From Taibaiella sp. (GTDB lineage Bacteria > Bacteroidota > Bacteroidia > Chitinophagales > Chitinophagaceae): a DNA stretch of 64,000 nucleotides. The position numbers were made by a program, and so were the translations under genes. This document shows positions 53,474-61,615 of this stretch, piece by piece (position 1 is the stretch's first letter; every line of letters begins with the position of its first letter). The notes under the pieces are model-generated. The model was not told the DNA's origin. It saw only the letters and a list, made by a program, of their open reading frames with translations, and did no database searches. Location of the stretch: positions 434,001 to 498,000 of the forward strand of contig JAEUVV010000013.1 in the NCBI GenBank assembly GCA_016786705.1. The letters run 5' to 3'.

Positions 53474-54715
53474 TTATTTTTTAGCCACAATCCCGGCGAT
53501 ATTTACACAAACTTCTACTGCTTTCTGCATATCCTGCACACTGCAGTATTCTTCTTTAGAGTGAATGCCCATTTCCCCAGTAAAGATATTAGGACAAGGC
53601 AAACCCATAAAAGAAAGCCTGGAGCCATCCGTTCCACCGCGGATACTGATGCGTTGCGGGTTAAGGCCGGCCTGCTTATAAGCTTCTTCAGCAATATCCA
53701 TTACTTCCGGGCGCTGGTCCAGCACCTCTTTCATGTTGCGGTATTGCTCTTTTACAATAAATTCATATTTAGCGCCGGAGTACCGGGTCACTACTTCTTT
53801 TAATATATACTCCAGCCTGGTTTCATAGACCTTAAGCTGGGCGGTATCATGGTCCCTGATGATGAAGTTGAGCGTAGTGATCTCTGCCGCACCATTGATA
53901 TTAACTGGATGTACAAAACCTTGTTTTCCCTCAGTCGTTTCCGGGCTCCAGCTGTCTTTAGGCAAAGCGTCCAGGAACTCCCCGGCAATTTTTATGGCGT
54001 TAACCAGCTTGTCTTTCGCGTAACCGGGATGGGCGCTAACGCCGTGGATCCTGATGGTCACTCCGTCTGCCGAGAAGCTCTCCCCTTCCAGGTGACCGCG
54101 CTCGCCACCATCCAGGGTATAGCCGAAGTCTGCATCCAGTCTTTTCATATCTATGGCATCTACACCACGGCCTACCTCTTCATCCGGGGTAAACAGGATA
54201 CGGATACGGCCATGCGCCACTTCAGGATGCGCCATTAAGTATTGCGCCATGTCCATAATTACGGCTACACCGGCTTTATCATCCGCGCCGAGCAGGGTCA
54301 ATCCTGAAGCTGTGATGATATCGTCTCCTATTCTTTCTTTTAAGTAAGGATGTTTGGTTGCAGAGATCACCACCGAATGGTCATCCGGTAAAACGATATC
54401 TGTTCCATCCCATTTTGGGTGCAGGATAGGTTTAACATTAGTCCCGCTGCAATCCGGGGCGGTATCTACATGGGCACAGAAGCAAACGGTAGGGACCTCC
54501 TTATCTATATTTGAAGGAATAGTCGCATAGACATAACCATGCTCATCCAGCTCCGCATCGGTAATCCCCAATGCTTTTAAGTCTTCAACCAGTATACGGC
54601 TGAGGTCTTTTTGTTTTTCGGTAGAGGGTTGTGCCTCAGAAAACGGGTCGCTTTGCGTATCTACCTGTACGTAGCGCATCAGCCTTTCTCCTGCCGAGAA
54701 GTTGTATTCCTTCAT
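53474..54715 (-). CDS. pepT: Peptidase T (tripeptide aminopeptidase, M20B)
   Basis: The protein has 413 residues. Metal-binding motifs are CFCAHVDTAPDCSG (His, Asp), GADDKAGVAVIMD (bridging Asp), FTPDEEVGRGVD (Glu pair) and LDGGERGHLEGES, with the terminal His region near GIHSKEEYC. PepT cleaves the N-terminal residue of tripeptides in the cytoplasm. The gene is followed by the FKBP and dps genes and preceded by the cupredoxin gene, all on the minus strand with short gaps. Confidence 0.95.
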   Translation of the reverse strand: MKEYNFSAGERLMRYVQVDTQSDPFSEAQPSTEKQKDLSRILVEDLKALGITDAELDEHGYVYATIPSNIDKEVPTVCFCAHVDTAPDCSGTNVKPILHPKWDGTDIVLPDDHSVVISATKHPYLKERIGDDIITASGLTLLGADDKAGVAVIMDMAQYLMAHPEVAHGRIRILFTPDEEVGRGVDAIDMKRLDADFGYTLDGGERGHLEGESFSADGVTIRIHGVSAHPGYAKDKLVNAIKIAGEFLDALPKDSWSPETTEGKQGFVHPVNINGAAEITTLNFIIRDHDTAQLKVYETRLEYILKEVVTRYSGAKYEFIVKEQYRNMKEVLDQRPEVMDIAEEAYKQAGLNPQRISIRGGTDGSRLSFMGLPCPNIFTGEMGIHSKEEYCSVQDMQKAVEVCVNIAGIVAKK

Positions 54716-54737
54716 TTTAAATATTGTTTATAAAAAA

Positions 54738-55235
54738 TTATTTAACTGTAATCGTTCCTTTCATGATCGGGTAATGTCCCGGGAAACTACAAAGGAAAGG
54801 ATATTCGCCCGGTTCGGCAATAGTAAATTTCAACGTTGTACTTTCGCCGCCGCCGATCAGTTGGGTATGTGCCACTACTTTTGCCGCTAAACTTTGCGGC
54901 GTGTACTCTTCTTCCTTAGCTTTTTGCGCTTCATTGCCATATGCTCTTACCTCTTCCCCTGCTTTCAGGATCACTACATTATGGCCCATAGCGTTTTTAT
55001 CCATTTTGCCGGTATGCTTTAAAGTCAGGGTCACTTCTTTTCCTGCCGGGATCGTAAATGCCGAGCGGTTGAACTTCATGTCGTCACCGGCTTCCAGGTT
55101 AATTACAGAGTCCATAACGGCGGCTTCCTGGTCCATTTTAAATTCAGGCTTTTCCGCCCCTTTAGGTACATCACCGCCACAGGAGTAAAGGCCAAGACTA
55201 AGCACCGCAAACAAGGTAAAGCTATAATACTTCAT
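54738..55235 (-). CDS. Azurin-like cupredoxin, lipoprotein
   Basis: The protein has 165 residues from the ATG at 55235. A lipoprotein signal ends LGLYSC (Cys19). The blue-copper fold has His in MGHNVVIL, Cys and His in FLCSFPGHYPIM and Met as the axial ligand (IMKG), which is the azurin/plastocyanin ligand set. It is a periplasmic, membrane-anchored electron carrier; partners are not evident in this window. A -7-like TAACTTTG (55272-55265) lies about 30 bp upstream. Confidence 0.9.
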   Translation of the reverse strand: MKYYSFTLFAVLSLGLYSCGGDVPKGAEKPEFKMDQEAAVMDSVINLEAGDDMKFNRSAFTIPAGKEVTLTLKHTGKMDKNAMGHNVVILKAGEEVRAYGNEAQKAKEEEYTPQSLAAKVVAHTQLIGGGESTTLKFTIAEPGEYPFLCSFPGHYPIMKGTITVK

Positions 55236-55340
55236 AATGTAAAAAGAGATTGATTTGATGCCGGCAAAGTTAAGGCTTAAATCTTTTGCCATACGTTAAA
55301 TAAACCGGGAGCGCAAGGCAACAGGCAAATGTATTAATGT

Positions 55341-55348
55341 TATATTTG
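55341..55348 (+). promoter_or_regulatory. -7 element of the Nudix gene, near-leaderless
   Basis: TATATTTG ends 7 bp before the ATG at 55356. If it is the promoter, the transcript would start at or beside the start codon. No -33 TTTG is seen at the usual distance. Confidence 0.4.
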
Positions 55349-55355
55349 TCGCAAG

Positions 55356-56003
55356 ATGCCTACTTTCAACTGGACACAACTCAAAGCGCAATTGGCTCAA
55401 AAGCTCGTAGAACCCCTGCCGGGGAGCGCCGCCCATAAACGTATGTTGCCTGCTTTCAGAGCGGAAACTTCCCTGGACGTTTCGGATAATGCCCGGGAAA
55501 GCGGCGTCCTGATCCTGCTCTACCCCGAGCGGCAACGCACCCACCTGGTGCTGATCCAGAGAAGTGATGACGGCGGCAGTCATTCCGGGCAAATCGCCTT
55601 ACCCGGAGGGAAGCGGGAACTGAGCGACCGGGACATTGTACATACCGCTATGCGGGAAGCCAATGAAGAGATCAGCCTGGATCCGGAAAATGTTGAAATC
55701 GCCGGGCAACTCAGCCCCCTTTTTGTAAATGTCAGTAATTTCCTGATCCGGCCGGTGATCGCTTTTGCCCCGGCAAAGCCCCCGCTGCAAAAATCAGATT
55801 ATGAAGTGGCCCGGATTATTTACCCCGACCTTGAAAACCTGTTTGCTTCCCGTAAGACAGAACGCATCATTATCCCGTCCAAAGGAGATAATATGTTTTG
55901 GGAAGCGCCCGTTTATAAATTAGATGCGGAAACTATAGTCTGGGGGGCGACCGCTATGATCCTTTCTGAATTGGAATTGCTCTATGAAACTTTATCAATA
56001 TAA
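55356..56003 (+). CDS. Nudix hydrolase (CoA pyrophosphatase-like)
   Basis: The protein has 215 residues. The Nudix box is GGKRELSDRDIVHTAMREA followed by NEEISL, with the CoA-type preceding segment VLIQRSDDGGSHSGQIALPGG. The family hydrolyses nucleoside-diphosphate-linked compounds, here probably CoA or a derivative, in the cytoplasm. The start is set by the first ATG of the frame. It is a single gene after the divergent cupredoxin. Confidence 0.9.
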   Translation: MPTFNWTQLKAQLAQKLVEPLPGSAAHKRMLPAFRAETSLDVSDNARESGVLILLYPERQRTHLVLIQRSDDGGSHSGQIALPGGKRELSDRDIVHTAMREANEEISLDPENVEIAGQLSPLFVNVSNFLIRPVIAFAPAKPPLQKSDYEVARIIYPDLENLFASRKTERIIIPSKGDNMFWEAPVYKLDAETIVWGATAMILSELELLYETLSI

Positions 56004-56300
56004 CAAATTTTTAAGATTTAAATAACTCCTTATTACTGCCCATTTCAGTTAGCTGATCCGCTGTAACCCTTTACAGTTAAGCACTTTAAGAAACAGGATA
56101 AATACTTGTAGGAATTTTACTACACTCTTTTATAAAAATTTTATATTAGTATTTAAGCTAATTGGTCTATATTTGCTGTCGATTACCTAAAACAAAATTC
56201 ACTCCTGTAGTGCCATTACCTTTAACTCACACCTGGGAAAATTAAATATACCTGAATGGTATTAATAAATTTGATTAACTCAATTTAATTTAAATAAATA
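56004..56300. other. Intergenic region with the promoter of the ArsR-type gene
   Basis: The region is AT-rich and contains TATATTTG (56168-56175), a -7 match that would give a leader of about 120 nt for the gene at 56301. The leader has no hairpin I recognise as a riboswitch. Nothing else is supported. Confidence 0.4.
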
Positions 56301-56669
56301 ATGATGGAACAACTCACAGCCAGTACATTGGTGATTAGAAAAGATGATAACTCAGAAGAGCAGACAAAACTGGATTATATTGCCGTAAAGAGTGCAGCTA
56401 TGACATTGAGAGCAATTAATCACAAATTGCGTCAGCAGATCATCAAATTGCTAGAGGAGCATAAGCGTATGAATGTTACAGACATTTATGTAAAATTAAG
56501 ATTAGAACAATCTGTAGCCTCCCAGCATTTGGCTATTTTGCGCAGGGCAAATATTGTGAATACAGAGCGCGATGGTAAATTTATCCACTATGTATTAAAT
56601 ACCAGCCGTATTGCTTCTATTTCTAAATTCGTTCAGGATTTAGTGGCGACTGATGAGAAAAACAAATAA
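56301..56669 (+). CDS. ArsR-type winged-helix transcriptional regulator
   Basis: The protein has 122 residues. The helix-turn-helix spans about residues 35-105: LRAINHKLRQQIIKLLEE, then VTDIYVKLRLEQSVASQHLAIL as the recognition helix and the beta-wing ERDGKFIHYVLN. The N-terminal 30 residues are polar. No metal-binding Cys pair (CVC) is present, so it is unlikely to be a classical arsenic or zinc sensor. Targets and signal are unknown. The gene is monocistronic and has a strong terminator. Confidence 0.88.
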   Translation: MMEQLTASTLVIRKDDNSEEQTKLDYIAVKSAAMTLRAINHKLRQQIIKLLEEHKRMNVTDIYVKLRLEQSVASQHLAILRRANIVNTERDGKFIHYVLNTSRIASISKFVQDLVATDEKNK

Positions 56670-56693
56670 TTTTCTATTTAAACCATAATTTTC

Positions 56694-56730
56694 CGGGAGG
56701 CTGAACAAGAATTTGTTCAGCCTCCCGTTT
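56694..56730 (+). terminator. Rho-independent terminator after the ArsR-type gene
   Basis: A perfect 15-bp stem (CGGGAGGCTGAACAA and its complement) has a short loop and is followed by TTTTA. Confidence 0.88.
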
Positions 56731-56815
56731 TATGTAGTATAGCGACCCGCATAATTATTAGCTTAAAATGATGTGGCAAAGCAGTCGTAATAATGTATTT
56801 TTGAACCCGATTCAC

Positions 56816-57385
56816 ATGAGAAAAGTTCAGTACTTCATATTAATAACAGCGCTCCTCGGCATTGCCGGCCTGGCCGCCTGTGAAAAATACAAAGACCCGG
56901 ACCCTGTAGACCTGGGACTGACCCGGAAATATTGTAATGACCCCATTGCGGCTAATTACAATGACAGCTTCCCCGGCATCCCGGACAACTCTGTCTGTAT
57001 CTACCCCAACGAGTTGTTTGAAGGGACCTGGCTGTTCCGCGACTCCGTTTACCTGCCGGATATGACTTTTTTGCGTACCCGGGACTATATCCTTACTTTT
57101 ACCCCGGGAAACCCGGCGCTGGATACTTTAAAAAATAAAGTCAATGTCAGTGGCTTTTGTAACGGTAATACTTTAGCGCTAACTACCACCAGGTATGGCC
57201 TGGCTATGACCGATACCCTCGTGGAGTATACAGAAGGCGGACAGCTGTTTTGTAACCCTACAGATACCGTATCCGGCATGTTCCGGCTTATCTTCGAAGC
57301 AACGGGTAACAGAATACAGATCCAGATGAATGAGCAGGTACCGGATAGTAGCTATATCCATACCGGCTATGCAATAAAACAATAA
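56816..57385 (+). CDS. Putative lipoprotein, unknown function
   Basis: The protein has 189 residues from the ATG at 56816, which opens a lipoprotein signal (MRKVQYFILITALLGIAGLA followed by AC). The frame reaches upstream to 56768, but that would put 16 residues in front of the signal. A mature segment of the type RKYCNDPIAANYNDSFPG resembles the short repeats found in many Bacteroidota surface proteins, with a second Cys in DNSVCIY. The rest is beta-rich. It precedes ribE by 1 bp and may share its transcript by chance of spacing. Confidence 0.72.
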   Translation: MRKVQYFILITALLGIAGLAACEKYKDPDPVDLGLTRKYCNDPIAANYNDSFPGIPDNSVCIYPNELFEGTWLFRDSVYLPDMTFLRTRDYILTFTPGNPALDTLKNKVNVSGFCNGNTLALTTTRYGLAMTDTLVEYTEGGQLFCNPTDTVSGMFRLIFEATGNRIQIQMNEQVPDSSYIHTGYAIKQ

Positions 57386-57386
57386 G

Positions 57387-57980
57387 ATGTTTACAGGAAT
57401 TATTAAAAACACAGGCAAAATCAGCCATATAGAACAAGAAGGCAGCAACCTTCATTTCACCATTCAATCTCCGCTATACAGTGAATTATCTATAGACCAG
57501 TCGGTAGCCCACGACGGCGTCTGCCTTACGGTAGTATCCATCGGCGATGGAGATTATAAGGTCACGGCGATTGAGGAAACCTTACAGAAAACAACCCTTT
57601 CCAAATGGGATGCAGGTAAAGAAGTTAATCTCGAGTTAGCCCTGTTATTAGGCACAAGGCTCGACGGCCATATGGTACAGGGGCATGTAGATGGCACCGG
57701 AATATGTGAACAGATAGAAACCCGCGAAGGTAGTCACCTGATCACGTTCCGCTTTCCGGAGTCTTTTGCCGCTTTAATGATCGAGAAAGGTTCTGTTTGT
57801 ATCAACGGGGTAAGCCTTACCGCTTTTAATGTGACCCGGAACACTTTCCAGGTAGCGATCATCCCTTATACTTTTGAACATACCGGCTTCCGTCATATGC
57901 AGCCCGGCGATGCGGTAAACCTGGAGTTCGATATCCTGGGTAAGTATTTCCTCAGAAGAGAGCAGTTGAAGGAGGAGTAA
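57387..57980 (+). CDS. ribE: Riboflavin synthase, alpha subunit
   Basis: The protein has 197 residues made of two similar lumazine-binding halves. The first begins MFTGIIKNTGKI and contains SVAHDGVCLTV; the second contains GSVCINGVSLTAFNV. Both end with the hallmark sites for lumazine binding. The enzyme dismutates two 6,7-dimethyl-8-ribityllumazine molecules to riboflavin in the cytoplasm. No FMN riboswitch is visible before it. It lies directly after a lipoprotein gene. Confidence 0.95.
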   Translation: MFTGIIKNTGKISHIEQEGSNLHFTIQSPLYSELSIDQSVAHDGVCLTVVSIGDGDYKVTAIEETLQKTTLSKWDAGKEVNLELALLLGTRLDGHMVQGHVDGTGICEQIETREGSHLITFRFPESFAALMIEKGSVCINGVSLTAFNVTRNTFQVAIIPYTFEHTGFRHMQPGDAVNLEFDILGKYFLRREQLKEE

Positions 57981-58046
57981 ATTGTTAATGATGAATGGTT
58001 AATTGTGAATGTTCTTATTCATTAACAATTAACCATTTACAATTAA
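57979..58046. repeat. AT-rich imperfect palindrome between ribE and the DUF1634 gene
   Basis: Units of the form TTGTTAATG/GTTAATTGT repeat directly and inverted, with an inner stem of 13 of 14 positions (GTTAATTGTGAATG and its near complement) and a short loop. It may be a bidirectional terminator or a small intergenic repeat. Whether it recurs elsewhere in the genome cannot be seen here. Confidence 0.55.
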
Positions 58047-58049
58047 GCA

Positions 58050-58433
58050 TTAATGAGCCACTCCGATCAGCACGCTGATCCAGATAATGACCAGGACCAC
58101 CAGCGTAATCCAGGTATAGAGCTTATTGCCGCTTTTCCAATAACCGAAAAGCGCAAAAATGACCCTCAGTAAAGGCGTCAACAATAAAACCAGGCTGCCC
58201 AGCATTACCAGGGCTGCAGGTTTAAAAGCGCTTAATCCTTGCAGCATAGCGCCGAAAGAAAATTTCTCGGGATCCGGAGGTAAAGCATCCGGTGCAAAAT
58301 CCGACTCGGGGTGAAGGGCTAACAACCAGATCAGCCCGATAGCAGACAGTATAAAAGAGATCCACACTCCGTATCTTAAAGTATTGCCCACCAAAGTTTC
58401 GAGGTCCCGTTTCGGTACTTTATTTGTTGCCAT
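58050..58433 (-). CDS. DUF1634 membrane protein
   Basis: The protein has 127 residues from the ATG at 58433, which follows the exporter gene's stop codon by 1 nt. Three membrane helices are apparent (about 25-42, 75-100 and 107-125). The N-terminal VPKRDLETLVGNTLRYGVWISF pattern fits the DUF1634 family. Such proteins are typically encoded with TauE/SafE exporters, as here, and probably assist the transporter, though their role is unproven. Confidence 0.88.
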   Translation of the reverse strand: MATNKVPKRDLETLVGNTLRYGVWISFILSAIGLIWLLALHPESDFAPDALPPDPEKFSFGAMLQGLSAFKPAALVMLGSLVLLLTPLLRVIFALFGYWKSGNKLYTWITLVVLVIIWISVLIGVAH

Positions 58434-58434
58434 C

Positions 58435-59292
58435 CTATTTATGTTTTGCACTAAAATTACCCACGTAACCATTGTAGATCATATACACCGCTATAATAGC
58501 AACGATTACGGCAAAAATTCTTTTTAACAACCCTACATTGATCTTTACCAGCACCTTTGAACCCAGCATAGCGCCTAAAATAATGCCGATAAGGATAGGG
58601 GCTACCACCTCCGGTACCACATAGCCACCGGCAAAGTAAATAATACTGCTCGCCAGCGCCGTCACGCCGATCATAAAGTTACTGGTCGTGGTAGAGACTT
58701 TAAAAGGCAGGCGCATAATATTATCCATCGCCAGCACCTTGAAAACCCCGCCTCCTACTCCCAGGAGCCCTGACAGGAAACCCGCCACCGCCATTACTAT
58801 TGAACCCAGGAAAGGACTTCTGGCTCCATAACTGACCAATTTGCCGTTCGAAGGGAAAGTGCCGTTAAGCTGTAAGCGCTCCGCCACGGATCCCGGCACA
58901 ACAGGTTCCAGGTGATCCGGCTTCTTTTGGGCCGTCAGCACCGCTGTAACCAGCAAGACCAAGCCGAATGTGATCCCGATAAGGTCCACCGGTATATCTA
59001 CCAGGATGACCATTACCGCGCCCAGTATCGCGCCGATCGTGGTAGCGATCTGCAGGAACATCCCTACTTTCATATTAGTGATCCCCTCTTTAAGATAGGC
59101 CGCCGCCGCGCCACTGGAAGTCCCGATTACCGATATCAGGGAAGCCGCTACCGCGTACTTCATAGGCACACCCAAACCCAGCGTTAACAATGGAACGATT
59201 ATGATCCCCCCGCCCAGGCCGGTAAGGGAGCCTATAAAACCGGCGAATATAGACCCAATCAATAATATGATCGAGAAGTTTATTTCATTCAT
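58435..59292 (-). CDS. Sulfite exporter TauE/SafE (TSUP) family transporter
   Basis: The protein has 285 residues and about eight membrane helices in two similar halves. The signatures are FAGFIGSLTGLGGGIIIVPLL and FLSGLLGVGGGVFKVLAM, which are the paired glycine-rich motifs of the family. It moves a sulfur or organosulfur anion across the inner membrane; the substrate is not known from sequence. It forms a two-gene unit with DUF1634. A -7-like TACCTTTG (59305-59298) ends 6 bp before the ATG. Confidence 0.9.
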   Translation of the reverse strand: MNEINFSIILLIGSIFAGFIGSLTGLGGGIIIVPLLTLGLGVPMKYAVAASLISVIGTSSGAAAAYLKEGITNMKVGMFLQIATTIGAILGAVMVILVDIPVDLIGITFGLVLLVTAVLTAQKKPDHLEPVVPGSVAERLQLNGTFPSNGKLVSYGARSPFLGSIVMAVAGFLSGLLGVGGGVFKVLAMDNIMRLPFKVSTTTSNFMIGVTALASSIIYFAGGYVVPEVVAPILIGIILGAMLGSKVLVKINVGLLKRIFAVIVAIIAVYMIYNGYVGNFSAKHK

Positions 59293-59297
59293 CGGGG

Positions 59298-59305
59298 CAA
59301 AGGTA
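59298..59305 (-). promoter_or_regulatory. -7 element of the exporter gene, near-leaderless
   Basis: TACCTTTG on the minus strand lies 6 bp before the ATG at 59292. No clear -33 TTTG is at the usual spacing. Confidence 0.4.
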
Positions 59306-59400
59306 GGGTTTTATAAAAAAAGGATAAATTATCTGTTATTTTGGTATAATATTGCAGCAAAGATTACGTTAAACTAAATGTAAAGTAAACAAAAAACGGC

Positions 59401-59883
59401 ATGAAAAGTCCCATTCTTATCCTTTCGCTGTTGTTTAGCCTCTCACTTACAGTACAGGCTAAATATTTTTCTTATGAAAAAATAGGGTTCAATTGCGATA
59501 ATGAAAAAGGGATTGCCAAAACGGCCATTAATATACCTAAGCCCCAATTTGTTTACGCGGAAGGCGCCTTTCATCCGATCACTACCGGCACCTATCCTTT
59601 TTACAGCCCCCATACTGTTATCAGCACTTTCGGCTATTGTTACAAGCCCGGCACACAGGCGCCTATAGGCACCCTATGGCAAAATACCATCGCAGAAGGC
59701 CGCCGCCGGTCAGGATTCCTCCCGGACTTCAAAACACCGGCCTATGTGCGGGAACTGGCTATAGTAGCACCACCTTCATTCCGGCTTTGCAAAGTATGCA
59801 ATCATAGCCCCGTTAAGCTGTCCAATACCGCCATCCACCTTAAAGGCGCAGAGCGGCTCAATTACTATTTCCAGAATAATTAA
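59401..59883 (+). CDS. Small secreted protein, unknown function
   Basis: The protein has 160 residues with a signal peptide (about 1-20, ending TVQA). The mature sequence has a CxxC pair (LCKVCNHSP) near the C-terminus and two earlier Cys (FNCDN and YCYKPG), so it may bind a metal or form disulfides. I recognise no family. The gene stands alone, divergent from the exporter gene and convergent with csaA. Confidence 0.68.
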   Translation: MKSPILILSLLFSLSLTVQAKYFSYEKIGFNCDNEKGIAKTAINIPKPQFVYAEGAFHPITTGTYPFYSPHTVISTFGYCYKPGTQAPIGTLWQNTIAEGRRRSGFLPDFKTPAYVRELAIVAPPSFRLCKVCNHSPVKLSNTAIHLKGAERLNYYFQNN

Positions 59884-59890
59884 TCCGGCC

Positions 59891-60232
59891 TTAACCGATT
59901 CTCAAACCGTTAGCGACAGGCTTGCCCGGGCCGATCAGGGTTACCTCTGCCTCATCTACAACGCCCATAATCAGGCATTCACTTTTAAGATTAGCGATCT
60001 GCTTAGGTGGAAAATTAAGTACGGCAATTATTTGCTTCCCTATCAGCTCTTCCGGTTGGTATAAACGGGTAACCTGGGCCGAAGATTTTTTAATACCATA
60101 AGGCCCGAAATCGATCCTGATCTTATAGGCCGGCTTTTTAGCCTCCCGGAAGACTTCCGCTTCGATAATAGTGCCCACACGCATTTCTATTTTTTCAAAA
60201 TCGCCCCAACTTATTGCTGACATTGCTTCCAT
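59891..60232 (-). CDS. csaA: tRNA-binding domain protein, CsaA-like
   Basis: The protein has 113 residues from the ATG at 60232 (an ATG at 60223 is also possible). It is a single OB-fold EMAP/tRNA-binding domain: EMRVGTIIEAEVFREAKKPAYKIRIDFG, then KKSSAQVTRLYQPEELIGKQI and AVLNFPPKQIANLKSE. This is the CsaA type, reported to act as a chaperone or protein-export factor. It is cytosolic. It converges with the gene at 59401, 7 bp between stop codons. Confidence 0.9.
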   Translation of the reverse strand: MEAMSAISWGDFEKIEMRVGTIIEAEVFREAKKPAYKIRIDFGPYGIKKSSAQVTRLYQPEELIGKQIIAVLNFPPKQIANLKSECLIMGVVDEAEVTLIGPGKPVANGLRIG

Positions 60233-60261
60233 AAGATTATTTTGCGGCAATTTACAACATC

Positions 60262-60717
60262 TTAAACCTTACGCTTCGCTTTTCCTAAAACAATGCGTTT
60301 CAGTATCCAGACGACCAGCAGCGCAACTCCAATACAAGCTATTAACGCAATATTACTCGCGTTCCCGGCAATAGCCTCCCTTCTGACCTGGTAAAAAGTG
60401 TCCGTATCTTCCCAGGCGATGGCCTGGCCCTGGTTCCACTCTGCTTTCAGGATCGATTCTCTTTCATAGATCAGGGTATCCCCATTAAAGACAAAACAGC
60501 TATTATCAAAAGTTTTCCCCCAGACTAAGCTATCGTTGTATTGGTAGAGCTGTACCACAGCATCAATGATCGACTTATCGTCTTTCAGTATCGAGCCGGT
60601 CTCCGACAGATCGATCAGCTCCAGGCGACTTTCCCCGGCAAGCGGTACATACCAGATATCCCCCATACCTGAATCCACCTCATATTTTTGACTGATAAAG
60701 ACTGAAGCGCCCAGCAA
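60262..60717 (-). CDS. Membrane-anchored protein, unknown function; start unclear
   Basis: The protein has at least 151 residues from a TTG at 60717. A C-terminal hydrophobic segment (about 122-139, ALIACIGVALLVVWILK) with a basic tail would anchor it in the membrane. The frame stays open for about 21 codons upstream of the TTG and encodes a further hydrophobic run, but no ATG or GTG exists there before the stop. The real start may therefore be non-canonical. I recognise no family. It lies 29 bp before the csaA start on the same strand. Confidence 0.55.
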   Translation of the reverse strand: MLGASVFISQKYEVDSGMGDIWYVPLAGESRLELIDLSETGSILKDDKSIIDAVVQLYQYNDSLVWGKTFDNSCFVFNGDTLIYERESILKAEWNQGQAIAWEDTDTFYQVRREAIAGNASNIALIACIGVALLVVWILKRIVLGKAKRKV

Positions 60718-60850
60718 ACAAAAGTAAAAGGTATAGCAGGCGATAAAGGGTGTATGGAAGGAAAAGAGACATTTGTCATTCTAAGAACAACTGGAAAAAC
60801 ATTAAACTAAATTTTGTAATTTAGCACTCGAATTTTAATGATGGAAATTA

Positions 60851-61615
60851 ATGGCAAACAAATATGTAAACTTTATATCGGACGTGCATTTATTGAACTG
60901 CATTGAAAATTTGCACAAAGCCTATTTGAGAGCCAAAAATAACATTTCTAAAAAGAGTTTCTATACCAATAAAGTCGATACAATTAAACTAACTTTTGAT
61001 GCTAAATTCAACGACATTAGTGAAGATGATTTAATCCAGTCCGAAATTCTTCGTCAAATTGACAAATCCATAAACAACTCAATAGGGACATTTCATGAAC
61101 AAATTTTAGGTGGAATACAAGGTTACGAAGTTGGGAATATGAGTGGTTTTGACATTAAAGCAAATGATGATACACTTTTTGCTGACATCAAAAACAAGCA
61201 TAATACAATGAACAGTAGTTCAGCAGAAGCCTTGTTTCAAAAGTTAGCTCGTTATGCTAATGATTACAAAAAAGCTCAATGTTATTGGGTTCAGATTTTA
61301 GCAAAAGGCAGTTTCAATGAACATTGGAAAGGCGAAATCAACGGAAAGGAGTACAGTCATTCTAGAGTTTTTAAAATTTCAGGCGACCAATTTTACGCTT
61401 TGCTTTCAGGACAAAATGATGCACTTGTTCAATTATATAAAGCATTACCAAAAGCGATTAATGATTATTTGAAGTCCATAGAAAAAGACGACAGCATAAA
61501 AGAAAATTCGGCTTTGGACGAAATTACTGCCAAAACCGAAAAATCAAAACGTACCATTCTCGAACAAATAACTTTCGAAAATTATAGCTATTATTTGGGT
61601 TTTGACAAACTGTAA
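60851..61615 (+). CDS. Type II restriction endonuclease, Eco47II family
   Basis: The protein has 254 residues. The N-terminal pattern FISDVHLLNCIENLHKAY, the middle SINNSIGTFHEQILGGIQGYE and the active-site segment GFDIKANDDTLFADIKNKHNT fit the Eco47II/Sau96I-type nucleases. The catalytic PD-(D/E)XK pair would be Asp101 and Asp112-Ile-Lys114. Family members cut GGNCC; that specificity is inferred here. The gene is much more AT-rich than its neighbours. Its last 25 bp overlap the convergent methyltransferase gene. Confidence 0.9.
   Translation: MANKYVNFISDVHLLNCIENLHKAYLRAKNNISKKSFYTNKVDTIKLTFDAKFNDISEDDLIQSEILRQIDKSINNSIGTFHEQILGGIQGYEVGNMSGFDIKANDDTLFADIKNKHNTMNSSSAEALFQKLARYANDYKKAQCYWVQILAKGSFNEHWKGEINGKEYSHSRVFKISGDQFYALLSGQNDALVQLYKALPKAINDYLKSIEKDDSIKENSALDEITAKTEKSKRTILEQITFENYSYYLGFDKL

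Noticed and set aside
57200..57386. FMN riboswitch upstream of ribE
   Set aside because: The sequence before ribE is the coding end of a lipoprotein gene with only 1 bp between them, and no RFN-type stems are seen.
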